Shown: piece after piece, positions 38,328 to 48,478 of the stretch
Position numbering within the stretch: position 1 is the first letter of the stretch
How the letters are laid out: each line of letters begins with the position of its first letter
Source: Stappia sp.
GTDB taxonomy: Bacteria > Pseudomonadota > Alphaproteobacteria > Rhizobiales > Stappiaceae
NCBI GenBank assembly: GCA_002722295.1
Contig: PBLF01000002.1
Coordinates: forward strand, 124,001-188,000
Reading direction: 5' to 3'
Length of the DNA stretch: 64,000 bases
Notes under the pieces: model-generated
What the model saw: the letters and a program-made list of their open reading frames with translations, nothing else
Told to the model about the DNA's origin: nothing
Database searches by the model: none
Made by a program: the position numbers and the translations under genes

Positions 38328-39338
38328 TCAGGCAGAGGCGCGCTTCGCCTCGACCGTGTCCCAGAGCCTTGCCGCGATGTCCGGTCCGCCGAGCCTTGCG
38401 ACGGCGCGGATACCCGTTGGTGCGGTGACGTTGATCTCGGTGAGGAAGCCGTCGATCACGTCGATGCCGACCAGGATCAGGCCTTTCTCGCGCAGCGAGG
38501 GGCCGAGGCGGGCACAGATCTCGCGCTCGCGCTCGCTCAGGTCCGCCTCGCGGGCGGCGCCGCCGCGCACCATGTTGGAGCGCAGGTCTCCTTCCTGAGG
38601 CACCCGGTTCACGGCTCCGGCGAACTCGCCGTCGACGAGCAGGATGCGCTTGTCGCCCTTTGAGACATTCGGCAGGAAGCGCTGGATCACCCAGGGCTCG
38701 CGGAATGTGGCGGCGAAGAAGTCGTAGAGCGAGCCGTAGTTGAGATCGTCCGCCGTGATACGGAAGACGGCCGCGCCGCCATGTCCGAAGAGCGGCTTCA
38801 TGACGATGTCGCCATGCCTTGCGCGGAAGGCGTCGATCGCGCCCCTGTCGCGGGTGATGAGCGTCTCCGGCATCAGGTCGGGGAACTCGGTGACGAACAG
38901 CTTTTCCGGCGCGTTTCGCACGGAAGCCGGATCGTTCACCACCAGCGTCTTCGGGTGGATCTTCTCCAGCATGTGGGTGGCCGCGACATAGGCCATGTCA
39001 AAGGGCGGGTCCTGACGCATGAGCACCACGTCCACTTCGGAAAGGTCGGTGACGACGCTCTCGCCCAGGCTGAAGTGATTGCCCGGTTCGTCACGAACCT
39101 CCACCGGCTCCAGGCCGGCCGTGACCGTGTTGCCGATCATGGCGAGCCGGTCGGGCGTGTAGTGGAAGAGCTCGTGCCCGCGCGCCTGCGCCTCGAGCAG
39201 CAGCGCGAAGGCGCTGTCGCCGGCAATGTTGATGCTGCGGATATGATCCATCTGCACGGCGACCCTGAGAGAACGGCCCGTGCGGCTGGTGCCGGACCCG
39301 GCAGGGCCGGGTTGTGCGGAAGACGTGGTGCTGGACAT
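38328..39338 (-). CDS. gshB: Glutathione synthetase
   Basis: A 336-residue ATP-grasp enzyme joining gamma-glutamylcysteine and glycine. Prokaryotic GshB features are visible: [21 protein letters not shown] at the N-terminus, [25 protein letters not shown] and [20 protein letters not shown] Ser/Pro/Gly-rich stretch of about 20 residues precedes the domain; ATG 39338 has GGAG six bases upstream. It follows yraN on the same strand. Glutathione is also the likely persulfide carrier for the dioxygenase at 6.7 kb. Confidence 0.95.
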   Translation of the reverse strand: MSSTTSSAQPGPAGSGTSRTGRSLRVAVQMDHIRSINIAGDSAFALLLEAQARGHELFHYTPDRLAMIGNTVTAGLEPVEVRDEPGNHFSLGESVVTDLSEVDVVLMRQDPPFDMAYVAATHMLEKIHPKTLVVNDPASVRNAPEKLFVTEFPDLMPETLITRDRGAIDAFRARHGDIVMKPLFGHGGAAVFRITADDLNYGSLYDFFAATFREPWVIQRFLPNVSKGDKRILLVDGEFAGAVNRVPQEGDLRSNMVRGGAAREADLSEREREICARLGPSLREKGLILVGIDVIDGFLTEINVTAPTGIRAVARLGGPDIAARLWDTVEAKRASA

Positions 39339-39476
39339 GGCGTTCTCCGGGAGCGGAGGCGATAGGGAAGGCGGTCCGGAGACGGGACACCCGGAGCGCG
39401 GCGTTGTAGAAGCATATGCGGACGCGGACACCTCTTGTCCAGACGTCACGATGTTTCACCCGGCAAACAGCCGGTG

Positions 39477-39884
39477 CTACTGCCCCTCGAAGATGTTGGA
39501 GACATGTTCGGGAAGGCGCAGGGGCACGACCAGAACCGCGTCGAAGCGCAGCGTGGCGTCTTGAAGGTCCCCGCGTCCGGACTGCCACTGGCGGGCGGCG
39601 GCCGAGATGCGCCGTGCGGCGTGGGGCGTGATGGCGGCAAGGGCGGCGTCCCGGGTCGCGCGCGCCTTCACCTCCACGAAGATCACGGTCTTCGCCCGTC
39701 GGGCGATGATGTCGATCTCGCCGGTGCCGGCCTTGTAGCGCCGCGCCAGGATGCGCCAGCCTTTCAGCCGCAAGAAAAGCGCGGCGAGCGCTTCAGCGCG
39801 CAGGCCGAGGCGATAGGCTGCGGGCCTCGGCCTGCGACGCGCCGGTCCCTTTTCTCCGTCGCCGCCTGTCGTCCGCCCCGCCAC
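39477..39884 (-). CDS. yraN: YraN/UPF0102 family protein
   Basis: A 135-residue protein with the endonuclease-like core of the UPF0102 family: GLRAEALAALFLRLKGWRILARRYKAGTGEIDIIARR and VIFVEVKAR, which carries the EID...EVK metal-site pattern of the restriction-endonuclease fold. Function is unknown. It lies with rsmI and the LpoA-like gene as in E. coli (yraL-yraM-yraN). Confidence 0.9.
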   Translation of the reverse strand: MAGRTTGGDGEKGPARRRPRPAAYRLGLRAEALAALFLRLKGWRILARRYKAGTGEIDIIARRAKTVIFVEVKARATRDAALAAITPHAARRISAAARQWQSGRGDLQDATLRFDAVLVVPLRLPEHVSNIFEGQ

Positions 39885-39894
39885 TGCCGCGCCC

Positions 39895-40068
39895 TCAGCC
39901 GACGGGCTGGAACATCGCGGTAAAGACGATCGCCGCCACCGCGACGACGAATCCGCCGAGCGCCAGCTTCCACGCGTCCCGGCGATGCCTGAGACCCGGC
40001 CAGCCCAGCGGCTTGATGACCTGGATCGCCGCGACGAGCGCGAAGAAGACCATGATGATCTTTGTCAT
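39895..40068 (-). CDS. Small inner-membrane protein of 57 residues
   Basis: A short protein with two hydrophobic helices (MVFFALVAAIQVI, then LALGGFVVAVAAIVFTAMF) joined by a basic loop containing GLRHRRDAWK. Its ATG overlaps the rsmI stop (ATGA at 40065-40068) and it ends 10 bases before yraN, so it belongs to this operon and is surely translated. I do not recognise a family. The tight coupling and operon position suggest an envelope role. Confidence 0.7.
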   Translation of the reverse strand: MTKIIMVFFALVAAIQVIKPLGWPGLRHRRDAWKLALGGFVVAVAAIVFTAMFQPVG

Positions 40069-41042
40069 GGCGTTTCGTCCTTCCGGTCCGCGGATTTCAG
40101 CTCCATGGCACGGGCATAGAGCACCTTGCGGTCGAGGCCGGTTGCCCGCGCCACCTCCTTGGCCGCGCCCGCCGGTTTCATGGTCGCGAGAGCGGCGGCA
40201 AGCAACGCGTCCGCGTCCTCCGGATCGGCATCGTGCCCGGCCTCGGGCGGTCCGACGACTATGACGATCTCGCCGCGCACGTTCTCGTCCGCGAAACGGT
40301 CGTGAAGCTCGGCGAGTGTTCCGCGCTCGAAGGTCTCGAACGCCTTTGTGAGCTCGCGCGCCACGACCGCCTCCCGCTCCGCGCCAAGTGTCGTGGCCAT
40401 GTCGGCGAGGGTCGCGGCGACCCGTCTCGGACTTTCGAAGAAGACCAGCGTCGCGGGAATGCCGCCGAGTTCGGCAAGCCGGCTGCGCCGCTGTCCCTGC
40501 TTTACCGGAAGAAAGCCGGCAAAGCAGAATGTGTCCGTCGCCAGGCCCGCGCCGACGAGCGCGGCGAGCGGGGCGCTTGCCCCCGGCAGCGGGATGACCT
40601 GGTGTCCTTCGGCCAGAACGTCGCGCACCAGCCGGTAACCGGGGTCGGAAACGAGGGGCGTGCCCGCGTCCGATACGAGGGCGACCACCCCGCCTTCGCC
40701 AAGGGCTGAAAGCAGCCGGGGCCGGGCGCGCTCGGCGTTGTGTTCGTGATAGGCGGTCAGCGGGGTCTTCAGGCCGTAGCGGTGCATCAGCTTGGACGTC
40801 ACGCGCGTGTCCTCGCAGGCGACGAGGTCCGCCGTCGCCAGTGTTTCGAGCGCGCGCAGGGTGATGTCGCCGAGGTTGCCGATCGGGGTCGCGACGATGT
40901 AGAGCCCTGGCGCCGGCCTGCGTGCGGGAATGCGCTGGCCGGCGAGAAAGAAGTCGCGCGAGGCGGATCCGGTCGCTTCCGCGAACGCGTCGGCCTCCGT
41001 TTCCTCGTCGGGTTCGCTCGGCTCTGGCGGACGGGCGCTCAT
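40065..41042 (-). CDS. rsmI: 16S rRNA 2'-O-methyltransferase RsmI
   Basis: A 325-residue tetrapyrrole-methylase-fold enzyme that 2'-O-methylates C1402 of 16S rRNA. Clear motifs: GLYIVATPIGNLGDITLRAL, ACEDTRVTSKLM, TAYHEHN, LVSDAGTPLVSDPGYRLV, IPLPGASAPLAAL and FFESPRRV. The N-terminus has an acidic 30-residue extension. ATG 41042 is chosen at the domain start; the binding site is moderate. It diverges from the LpoA-like lipoprotein gene. Confidence 0.95.
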   Translation of the reverse strand: MSARPPEPSEPDEETEADAFAEATGSASRDFFLAGQRIPARRPAPGLYIVATPIGNLGDITLRALETLATADLVACEDTRVTSKLMHRYGLKTPLTAYHEHNAERARPRLLSALGEGGVVALVSDAGTPLVSDPGYRLVRDVLAEGHQVIPLPGASAPLAALVGAGLATDTFCFAGFLPVKQGQRRSRLAELGGIPATLVFFESPRRVAATLADMATTLGAEREAVVARELTKAFETFERGTLAELHDRFADENVRGEIVIVVGPPEAGHDADPEDADALLAAALATMKPAGAAKEVARATGLDRKVLYARAMELKSADRKDETP

Positions 41043-41302
41043 CTTCGCGGAAGGTCCTTGCGGCTGGCCCGGCGGCCGGCTGGCGCGGGCGTCTTGACGG
41101 GGCGCCGGCCGAACGGATGCGGCGGGCGGTCGGCCCGTTGTGACAGGAAACGCGGGGCAGGCCAAGGCCGGGCGCGCCGCTTGGCATTTGCAGCCTGCGA
41201 AAGGGGCTGGTAATCATCGCGTTGAACGGGACAATCGGGCCCGGGCAGGGATTTCGACACACGCCTTTCGGCGACGGGAGAGCGGACGAGGTGCAAGGTT
41301 TC

Positions 41303-42514
41303 ATGGGCAAGAGCCTTTCGGGCCGGGGCTGGGCCCCTTCACGGCGTACCGGGCTGCGTGCGGGGTTCGCCGTCGCGGCGGGCCTGCTTCTCGCCGCCTG
41401 TACCGGATCGACACTGGGTGAATACCCGGGATATCCGTCCACGCCGACGCAGCCTGCGGTGCGCGGCGAGACCGTCGGCACGGGCTCCGTGCGCGTCGCC
41501 ATGTTGCTTCCGATGACCGGCGGCGGCAGCGCCACCTCCATCGCCAGCGTGTTCCGCAACACGGCCGAACTGGCGTTGTCCGACTTCCAGGGCGCCGACA
41601 TCCAGATCCTGGTGAAGGATACCGGCGGTACGGCCGAAGGCGCGCGCGTCGCCGCCCAGGCGGCCATCACGGAAGGCGCCGAACTGATCCTCGGCCCGGT
41701 CTTCGCGCCGGCGGTCGGTGGGGCGGCCAGCGTGGCCCGCTCGTCGGGCGTGCCGGTCGTTGCCTTTTCCAGCGATGAATCCGTTGCCTCGCGCGGCGTA
41801 TACCTGCTGAGCTTCCTGCCCCGCAGCGACGTGAGCCGCGTCGTTTCCTATGCCGCCCGCGAAGGCAAGCGTTCCTTCGCCGCGATCCTGCCCGACGACA
41901 CCTATGGCGCGGTCGCCGAGGCGGCGTTCCGGCAGGAGGTCGGCCGCGCGGGCGGGCGCATCGTCGCCATCGAGCGCTACAAGCTTGCGGGCAACGATAC
42001 GACGGACCTGACCGCGCGCCTCGCCAAGATCGCGCAGATCGGGTCCCAGGTGGATGCGATCTTCGTGCCCGCCGGCAACGTGGCTCCCTTCGTCGCCCAG
42101 ACGCTGTCCTCCAGCGGCGTGAACCTCGGCAACGTGAAGCTGCTTGGTTCGGGACAGTGGGAAAACCAGCAGGTGCTCAACGCCGCGCCGCTGACGGGCG
42201 CCTGGTACCCGGGTCCGGACGCCTCCGGCTTCAACGCCTTCGCCGAGCGCTATCAGGCGAAGTTCGGCAGCCGTCCTCCGCGCAACGCGACACTTGCCTA
42301 TGACGGGACGATCCTTGCGGCGGGGCTCGTGCGGTCCGCCGGTCAGGCGCGGTTCTCGGAGCGGGTGCTGACCAACCGGGACGGCTTCCTCGGCATCGAC
42401 GGCGTGTTCCGTTTCGAGCGTGACGGCACGAACCAGCGCGGTCTCGCGATCTACGAGGTCACGGGGCAGGGGTCGCGTGTCATTTCGCCGGCACCGAGGT
42501 CCTTCGGCGGCTGA
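41303..42514 (+). CDS. LpoA/YraM-like penicillin-binding protein activator lipoprotein
   Basis: A 403-residue lipoprotein. A signal sequence (basic GWAPSRRTGLRAGF then AVAAGLLLAAC) ends in a lipobox with Cys33. The mature part is a type-1 periplasmic-binding fold (RVAMLLPMTGGG, ELILGPVFAPAVG, PVVAFSSDESVA, AILPDDTYG, NATLAYDGTILAAGL). It matches the C-terminal half of E. coli LpoA, the outer-membrane activator of PBP1A, and shares LpoA's position next to rsmI and yraN. The TPR N-domain of E. coli LpoA is missing, as usual in alphaproteobacteria. ATG 41303 is preceded by AAGG. Confidence 0.88.
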   Translation: MGKSLSGRGWAPSRRTGLRAGFAVAAGLLLAACTGSTLGEYPGYPSTPTQPAVRGETVGTGSVRVAMLLPMTGGGSATSIASVFRNTAELALSDFQGADIQILVKDTGGTAEGARVAAQAAITEGAELILGPVFAPAVGGAASVARSSGVPVVAFSSDESVASRGVYLLSFLPRSDVSRVVSYAAREGKRSFAAILPDDTYGAVAEAAFRQEVGRAGGRIVAIERYKLAGNDTTDLTARLAKIAQIGSQVDAIFVPAGNVAPFVAQTLSSSGVNLGNVKLLGSGQWENQQVLNAAPLTGAWYPGPDASGFNAFAERYQAKFGSRPPRNATLAYDGTILAAGLVRSAGQARFSERVLTNRDGFLGIDGVFRFERDGTNQRGLAIYEVTGQGSRVISPAPRSFGG

Positions 42515-42623
42515 GGCCGGCGGGAGGCGTCGGGCCGGAAAGAGGGGCGCCGCGACGGGCGCCGGATGCTGACATGACCGCCCACGCCGCGCGCCGGGCG
42601 GTTTCCTTGCGGAGATTCCGGCC

Positions 42624-43856
42624 GTGAGCCTGACCGACACCCGTATCCTGCTCGTCATCGGTGGCGGCATCGCCGCCTACAAGAGCCTCGATCTCATTCG
42701 CCGGCTGCGCGAGCGCGGGGCGCGCGTGCGCTGCGTGATGACCGAGGGGGCGACGCGCTTCGTCACACCGCTGTCGGTCGGCGCACTGACCGGCGACAAG
42801 GTGTTCACCGAGCTGTTCGACCGCGACGACGAGCATGATGTCGGTCACATTCGCCTGGCCCGAGAGGCGGATGCGATCGTGGTCGCTCCGGCAACCGCCA
42901 ACCTCATGGCCAGGATGGCGAACGGTCTGGCCGACGACCTCGCGACGGCGGTTCTTCTTGCCTCCGACCGGCCGCTGCTCGTCGCACCGGCGATGAACCC
43001 GGCCATGTGGTCGCATCCGGCCACCCGGCGCAACGTGGCGACGCTTTCCGGCGACGGGGCGCATGTCGTCGGACCGAATGCCGGTGAGATGGCAGAGCGG
43101 GGCGAGGCGGGCGTGGGCCGCATGGCGGAGCCGCTCGAGATCGTCGAGGCGCTTCGTTCGATGCTTGCCGCGCGCGACGACGATGACGGGATACGCGGAA
43201 TCCTGGCGGGGCGGCATGTTCTGGTCACCGCCGGCCCCACGCATGAGCCCATCGACCCGGTCCGCTACATCGCCAACCGCTCGTCGGGAAAACAGGGATT
43301 TGCCATCGCCGGCTGGCTCGCAAGGGCCGGTGCGCGGGTCACCCTCGTGTCCGGCCCCGTCGGGCTTGCGGATCCGGAAGGCGTCGACGTGGTGCGCGTC
43401 GAGACCGCCCGCCAGATGCTTTCCGCGGTCGAGGAGGCGCTTCCCGCCGACGTGGCGGTGATGGCGGCGGCTGTCGCCGACTGGCGCGCCGTGTCGGAAA
43501 GCGGCAGCAAGATCAAGAAGGACGGCAGCGGCAGCATTCCGGCGCTGGAACTTGCCGAGAACCCGGACATCCTTGCCACCGTCGGACGCCATTCGACCCT
43601 GCGTCCGCGCCTCGTGGTCGGCTTCGCCGCCGAGACCGATGCGCTGCTGGACAATGCGACCGCCAAACTCCGGCGCAAGGGCGCGGACATGATTGTCGCA
43701 AATGACGTCTCGCCGGAGCATGGCGTCATGGGCGGCGACGCCAACACGGTTCGCCTGGTCGAGGAGGCCGGCGTCTCAGCATGGCCGACCCTTGCCAAGG
43801 ACGAGGTGGCCCGCCGTCTGGTCCGGGAAATCGCCCGTCGTCTCGCCGCCTCCTGA
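42624..43856 (+). CDS. coaBC: CoaBC: phosphopantothenoylcysteine synthetase/decarboxylase
   Basis: A 410-residue bifunctional enzyme of coenzyme A synthesis. The flavin-dependent decarboxylase half (CoaC) has [16 protein letters not shown], the active-site-like [27 protein letters not shown] and [13 protein letters not shown]. The CTP-using ligase half (CoaB) has [24 protein letters not shown] and AAVADWR. GTG 42624 follows GGAG by nine bases. dut follows after 79 bases, the standard order in many bacteria. Confidence 0.95.
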   Translation: MSLTDTRILLVIGGGIAAYKSLDLIRRLRERGARVRCVMTEGATRFVTPLSVGALTGDKVFTELFDRDDEHDVGHIRLAREADAIVVAPATANLMARMANGLADDLATAVLLASDRPLLVAPAMNPAMWSHPATRRNVATLSGDGAHVVGPNAGEMAERGEAGVGRMAEPLEIVEALRSMLAARDDDDGIRGILAGRHVLVTAGPTHEPIDPVRYIANRSSGKQGFAIAGWLARAGARVTLVSGPVGLADPEGVDVVRVETARQMLSAVEEALPADVAVMAAAVADWRAVSESGSKIKKDGSGSIPALELAENPDILATVGRHSTLRPRLVVGFAAETDALLDNATAKLRRKGADMIVANDVSPEHGVMGGDANTVRLVEEAGVSAWPTLAKDEVARRLVREIARRLAAS

Positions 43857-43935
43857 CGAGGAGCGCGGCTTTCCTTCCGCTTCGCAGATCCCCCTGGCCG
43901 GCATCCGAGCCGGTCTTCAGACGAGGAAACCCTTC

Positions 43936-44385
43936 ATGACCGTTCCCGTTCGCGTGCGCCGCCTGCCGCATGGCGCCGACCTGCCGCTGCCCTCCTACCA
44001 GAGTGACGAGGCCGCCGGCCTCGACCTGCTGGCGGCCGTTGAGGCACCGGTCAAGATCATTGCCGGAGCGCGTGCGCTTGTTCCGACGGGCATCGCCATT
44101 GCCCTGCCGCCGCACACGGAAGCGCAGGTGCGCCCCCGCTCGGGACTGGCCGCCCGCTTCGGCGTGACGGTGCTCAACACGCCCGGCACGATCGACGCCG
44201 ATTATCGCGGCGAGATCAAGGTCATCCTGGTCAATCTCGGCCACGAGACCTTCGTCGTCGAGCGTGGCGACCGCATCGCCCAGATGGTGGTGGCGCCGGT
44301 CTCGCGCGCCGAACTGCTCGAGGTCGGCGACCTGGACGACACCGGACGGGGAGAGGGCGGCTTCGGCTCGACCGGTCGGCACTGA
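43936..44385 (+). CDS. dut: Deoxyuridine 5'-triphosphate nucleotidohydrolase
   Basis: A 149-residue trimeric dUTPase that hydrolyses dUTP to dUMP and pyrophosphate. All five motifs are visible: [44 protein letters not shown], and the C-terminal Gly-rich [13 protein letters not shown] 43936 has GAGGAAA at good spacing. It is probably cotranscribed with coaBC. Confidence 0.96.
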   Translation: MTVPVRVRRLPHGADLPLPSYQSDEAAGLDLLAAVEAPVKIIAGARALVPTGIAIALPPHTEAQVRPRSGLAARFGVTVLNTPGTIDADYRGEIKVILVNLGHETFVVERGDRIAQMVVAPVSRAELLEVGDLDDTGRGEGGFGSTGRH

Positions 44386-44564
44386 CGGGTAAACTGCCGA
44401 TCCCGGAACGAAATTCCACGAAACGGCGTTTAAGTGGAACCGGTTTGCGTGAAGCGATCCGGCCGGCCTGACGGCGCCCCTCGTCACGGGCGGTTCGGCC
44501 TCCTACATTGCCCTACACGACGCGCGGGCGAACGAGGGTGTCCGCGCCAGACAGGGAGACCGAC

Positions 44565-45527
44565 ATGAGCGACAAGACGCCCGGCCGCGGCCGGATCTAT
44601 GCCTCCATCACCGAAACCATCGGCGACACGCCGATCGTGCGGCTCGACCGCCTGGCGAAGGATGCTGGCGTCGAGGCCGAGATTCTGGCGAAGCTCGAGT
44701 TCTTCAACCCGATTTCAAGCGTCAAGGACCGCATCGGCGTGTCGATGATCGAGGCGCTCGAGGCCGAGGGCAAGATCACCCCGGGAAAGACCACGCTCGT
44801 CGAGCCGACCTCCGGCAACACCGGTATCGCGCTGGCTTTCGTGGCCGCGGCCAAGGGATACCGTCTCATCCTGGTGATGCCCGAGACGATGTCCATCGAG
44901 CGCCGCAAGATGCTCAAGCTGCTCGGTGCCGAACTGGTGCTCACCGAGGGGCCGAAGGGCATGAAGGGCGCGGTGGCGCGCGCCGAGGAGCTCGTCGGCG
45001 AGATCGACGGCGCGGTCATGCCGCAGCAGTTCGAAAACCCGGCCAATCCGGCGATCCACCGCGCCACGACGGCGCAGGAAATCTGGAACGACACCGGCGG
45101 CAATGTGGATGTCTTCGTGTCCGGCATCGGCACGGGTGGCACGATCACCGGTGTCAGCCAGGTGCTGAAGGAAAAGAAGCCGGACCTGCATGTGGTCGCG
45201 GTGGAGCCCGAGGACAGCCCGATCCTGTCCGGCGGCAATCCGGGGCCGCACAAGATCCAGGGCATCGGCGCGGGCTTCGTGCCCGGCGTGCTCGACACGA
45301 AGGTCTATGACGAGGTCGTCACGGTCAGCAATGACGCTGCGTTCGAGATGGCGCGCAAGGTCGCCCGCCTCGAGGGGCTTCCGGTCGGCATTTCCTCGGG
45401 TGCGGCTCTCGTGGCGGCGCTGAAGGTCGGCGCGCGTGGCGAGATGGCCGGCAAGCGCATCGTCGTCATCATCCCCTCCTTCGCCGAGCGCTACCTCTCC
45501 ACGGCCCTCTTCGAGGGTCTCGAGTAA
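44565..45527 (+). CDS. cysK: Cysteine synthase A (O-acetylserine sulfhydrylase)
   Basis: A 320-residue PLP enzyme that makes cysteine from O-acetylserine and sulfide. Lys in NPISSVKDR binds [16 protein letters not shown] is the substrate loop and [15 protein letters not shown] the phosphate cup. [11 protein letters not shown] is present. ATG 44565 has GGGAG six bases upstream. The 180-base gap before it holds a weak TACATT box and no clear operator. A bidirectional terminator follows. Confidence 0.95.
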   Translation: MSDKTPGRGRIYASITETIGDTPIVRLDRLAKDAGVEAEILAKLEFFNPISSVKDRIGVSMIEALEAEGKITPGKTTLVEPTSGNTGIALAFVAAAKGYRLILVMPETMSIERRKMLKLLGAELVLTEGPKGMKGAVARAEELVGEIDGAVMPQQFENPANPAIHRATTAQEIWNDTGGNVDVFVSGIGTGGTITGVSQVLKEKKPDLHVVAVEPEDSPILSGGNPGPHKIQGIGAGFVPGVLDTKVYDEVVTVSNDAAFEMARKVARLEGLPVGISSGAALVAALKVGARGEMAGKRIVVIIPSFAERYLSTALFEGLE

Positions 45528-45555
45528 GCCGGCGTCCGTGATGCAGGGAAACAGG

Positions 45556-45584
45556 AAACGGCGGGGCCCCGGGCTCCGCCGTTT
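45556..45584. terminator. Bidirectional terminator after cysK
   Basis: AAACGGCGG (45556-45564) pairs with CCGCCGTTT (45576-45584) and is followed by another T. It separates the convergent cysK and ybjQ-like genes. Confidence 0.72.
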
Positions 45585-45605
45585 TCATATCCGGAAGGTC
45601 GGCTC

Positions 45606-45926
45606 TCAGCGCACGCTGACGGCGGTTCCGGTCGCGCTCACCATCAGCATGGAGCCGTTCTGGCCAACGGTTTCATAGTCGATGTCGACACCGATCACCG
45701 CATTTGCGCCAAGCCGTTCGGCGCGGGCCTGCATCTCTTCCATGGCGATCTCGCGGGCGCGCATCAGCTCCTCCTCATAGGCGGCCGAGCGGCCGCCGAC
45801 GATGTCGCGAATGCCGGCGAAGAGATCCTTGAAGATGTTGGCGCCCAGGATGGCTTCGCCGGTGACGACGCCGTGGTAGTCGGCGATCTCGCGGTTCTGG
45901 AGCGTGCTGGTTGTGGTGACGAGCAT
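45606..45926 (-). CDS. YbjQ/UPF0145 family protein
   Basis: A 106-residue protein of the UPF0145 (DUF74) family: [30 protein letters not shown] and [15 protein letters not shown] are diagnostic. Members form pentameric rings and their function is unknown. No metal-binding cysteines are present. It is monocistronic. Confidence 0.9.
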   Translation of the reverse strand: MLVTTTSTLQNREIADYHGVVTGEAILGANIFKDLFAGIRDIVGGRSAAYEEELMRAREIAMEEMQARAERLGANAVIGVDIDYETVGQNGSMLMVSATGTAVSVR

Positions 45927-46020
45927 CCGGTGTCTCCTGATCGGTGTCGCGCAGGCGGCCGCTTGCGCCGATTGTCAGGTGGTTGCCCCGGGGCGCCGTA
46001 TCAAGCCCGGCGCGCCGGTG

Positions 46021-47634
46021 TCAGCTTTCCGGTCCCATGAGCCGGTCGATGGGCGCATAGTCGTCGGTGAGAAGTGGCGGATCGAGTCGCTCGACCAGCC
46101 CGGCAACCCGCTTTTCCGGCATCCTTGCGATGATGCGCGAGGCGCTGCCGGCTGCCGTGGGGGCAAGCACCATCCGTCCGTGCGCCGTCGGCGTGTCGCC
46201 CGCCACGAGCACGAAGGTCGTGCGGCCCCCGGCGGTAAAATCGTCCGCTTCCACCCAGACCTCCACCACGGGAAACACGCTCCCGAGCGTCTTCACGGTG
46301 GCGGCCAGGGCCTGCAGCCGGGTCATGTGGTCGATCAGGTTCATGGCATAGAAGCCGCCGGGCGCGAGACGGGCGCGGATCTCGCCGTAGAATTCCCGCG
46401 TGACGAGATGGGCGGGCACTGCAATGTCCGTGAACGCGTCGCCGACAACGACCTGGAACGCGCCCTCCTCGCGCAGCAGGCGGCGGGCGTCGCCGTGGCG
46501 CATCGTGAAGCGTGCCGGATCGACGTCGAAGTCACGCGCCGCGATGCGTGTCACCTGCGGATCGATCTCGGCGACAACGAGACCGGGGGCGGGGGCGTCC
46601 ACGCTCCAGGCGCGCGGCAGGGTGAGCGCGCCGCCGCCGACGAAGAAGGCGGAAGACGGTACGCCTGCAAGCCGTTCGCGCGCCACCGCGTCGATGATCG
46701 CCGCATAGGGCATTTCCAGGCGCAGCGGCGCGCCGATCACGTTGATGCCGTGGCCGAGGTGGTCGATGACCATCACGCGGGCGATAGCGCCGATCTCGTC
46801 GGAGATGTCCAGCGAGCGAATGCAGTAATAACGGCTTTCCGTGTCGCAGGCGCCTGTCACCGTGGCGGGCGCGGCAAGAAGCGCGCCGCCGGCCAGAACG
46901 GTAAGGATGGCGACCGGGAGGACCGTGCGGTGTCCGCTTCCCGTGCCGCGCGTTGCCCGCCGAACCATCCAGAGACAGGCGAGCGCGAAAGCCACGTAGC
47001 AGCCGGCAACGGCGATGAGCGTGCGGGCCGTGCCGAGCCAGGAAATGAAGACATATCCCGCGGCCAGTGTCCCGGCGATGGCGCCGATCGCGGAGACGGC
47101 GTGGAGCGCGCCGAGCGCTCGCCCGCTGCGGTCGCGGTTCTGGATGGCGATGCGTGCCAGGATCGGCGAGGGAATGCCGGCGGCGAAGGAGGGTAGAAAG
47201 AAGAGCGCCGTGGCGAGCGCGACGATCCCCGAGACAGGGTCGGAAAGGGCCGAAAGCAACGGGCCGGACAGCACGGCGATGAGCGGCAGCGCCGCGAGCG
47301 TGGTCAGGGCTCCAAGGACACCGGAGGCGGCGAGCGCCAGCAGCCCGGTGCGAAGCGGCCGGTCGGCCAGCAACCCCCCGGCCCAGTGACCGGCGGAAAA
47401 GCCGGCGAAAACCACCGCGATCACCGCCGTCCAGGTGTAGAGCGACATGCCGACATAGGGGGCGAGCATCCGCCCGGCCACGATCTCCACCACGAGGCCG
47501 GCGGCGGCGATCACGAATTGCGCCGCCAGAAGAAAGGCAAAGGGCACCGCCGGTTGTCCGGCGGTGCGGGCGCTTCGTGAGGTGCTGTCGGCGGGTTCCG
47601 GCAGTGCCGGACCGGGAGCGTCGCTCGTCGTCAT
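46021..47634 (-). CDS. Membrane-fused spermidine-synthase-like protein
   Basis: A 537-residue fusion. The first 250 residues form eight or so helices of a transporter-like domain (GRMLAPYVGMSLYTWTAVIAVVFAGFSAGHWAGG). The C-terminal 260 residues have the Rossmann methyltransferase-like fold of spermidine synthase (FVGGGALTLPRAW, AEIDPQVTRIA, GDARRLL, VVGDAFTD, EFYGEIRARLAPGG). Such fusions are widespread, but polyamine synthesis by them has rarely been shown. The stop lies 94 bases from ybjQ, and maiA is just upstream. Confidence 0.85.
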   Translation of the reverse strand: MTTSDAPGPALPEPADSTSRSARTAGQPAVPFAFLLAAQFVIAAAGLVVEIVAGRMLAPYVGMSLYTWTAVIAVVFAGFSAGHWAGGLLADRPLRTGLLALAASGVLGALTTLAALPLIAVLSGPLLSALSDPVSGIVALATALFFLPSFAAGIPSPILARIAIQNRDRSGRALGALHAVSAIGAIAGTLAAGYVFISWLGTARTLIAVAGCYVAFALACLWMVRRATRGTGSGHRTVLPVAILTVLAGGALLAAPATVTGACDTESRYYCIRSLDISDEIGAIARVMVIDHLGHGINVIGAPLRLEMPYAAIIDAVARERLAGVPSSAFFVGGGALTLPRAWSVDAPAPGLVVAEIDPQVTRIAARDFDVDPARFTMRHGDARRLLREEGAFQVVVGDAFTDIAVPAHLVTREFYGEIRARLAPGGFYAMNLIDHMTRLQALAATVKTLGSVFPVVEVWVEADDFTAGGRTTFVLVAGDTPTAHGRMVLAPTAAGSASRIIARMPEKRVAGLVERLDPPLLTDDYAPIDRLMGPES

Positions 47635-47675
47635 GATGCGAGCCTATCCCGGTCCGTGCGGGCCGGGAAGCCGGA

Positions 47676-48323
47676 TCACGCGGCCGGTGCGCCCACCTTG
47701 TCGGGATGGGCGAGGGCGAAAGCGTCCAGCGCGTTGCACGCCGCGTCGATCTCGACGATCCGGGGCACGGCATCCAGGTCGACGCCCCAGCGCCGGGCGT
47801 TGTAGATCTGCGGCACGAGGCAGATGTCGGCCATCGTCGGCGTGTCGCCGTGACAGAAGGTGCCGGTACGGCTGTCGCCGAGCATCGTCTCCAGGGCGGC
47901 GAGGCCGCGACCGATATTCTCCTTCATCCATGCGACACGCAGTTCGTCCCCGCCCCCGGCGAGTTCGACCACCCGCGCGGTGATGGACAGGTTGCAGATC
48001 GGATGGATCTCCATGGCGATCAGGTGCGAGAGCGCGCGCACCCGGTGACGGCCGAGCGCGTCCGCGGGGAGCAGCGTGCTGTTTTCTCTCGTGTCATGAA
48101 GATACTCGAGGATCGCGACCGACTGGGTGAGCATGGCACCGTCGATCTCGAGCGCGGGAACGAGCCCTTGCGGATTGCGCGCCAGATGGGCTTGCGCACG
48201 GTGCTCGCCCTTGAGCAGGTTCACCGAAACGCTTTCGTGCTCGATGCCGAGGAGTCCGAGCGCGATGCGCAGCCGGTAGGCCGCCGAGGAGCGCCAATAG
48301 TCGTAAAGCACGGGTGTCGTCAT
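47676..48323 (-). CDS. maiA: Maleylacetoacetate isomerase (zeta-class glutathione transferase)
   Basis: A 215-residue zeta-class GST. The active-site SSAAYRLRIAL motif (usually SSCSWRVRIAL) follows the first strand, with ESVSVNLLKGEHRA and NPQGLVPALEIDG, the standard pattern of maleylacetoacetate isomerase in tyrosine and phenylacetate breakdown. The Cys of the SSCxWR motif is replaced by Ala. ATG 48323 is preceded by GGGAGG. No tyrosine-pathway partner is next to it, so a general GST role is also possible. It diverges from the preT operon, and the RutR-like site lies about 155 bases upstream. Confidence 0.82.
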   Translation of the reverse strand: MTTPVLYDYWRSSAAYRLRIALGLLGIEHESVSVNLLKGEHRAQAHLARNPQGLVPALEIDGAMLTQSVAILEYLHDTRENSTLLPADALGRHRVRALSHLIAMEIHPICNLSITARVVELAGGGDELRVAWMKENIGRGLAALETMLGDSRTGTFCHGDTPTMADICLVPQIYNARRWGVDLDAVPRIVEIDAACNALDAFALAHPDKVGAPAA

Positions 48324-48478
48324 CAGGTCCTCCCGGTCGCGGGCAGACGAAGCGGCCGGTCCGCTCATCGGAGCCCGCAGGATTGCGGTCCGTCCGGCTC
48401 TACACGGCTGCGGGCCACTGGCCAAGTCCGCGCGGGACCTCACGCAGCGGCGGGCGGGCGTCGCGGCGCACAAAAAAT

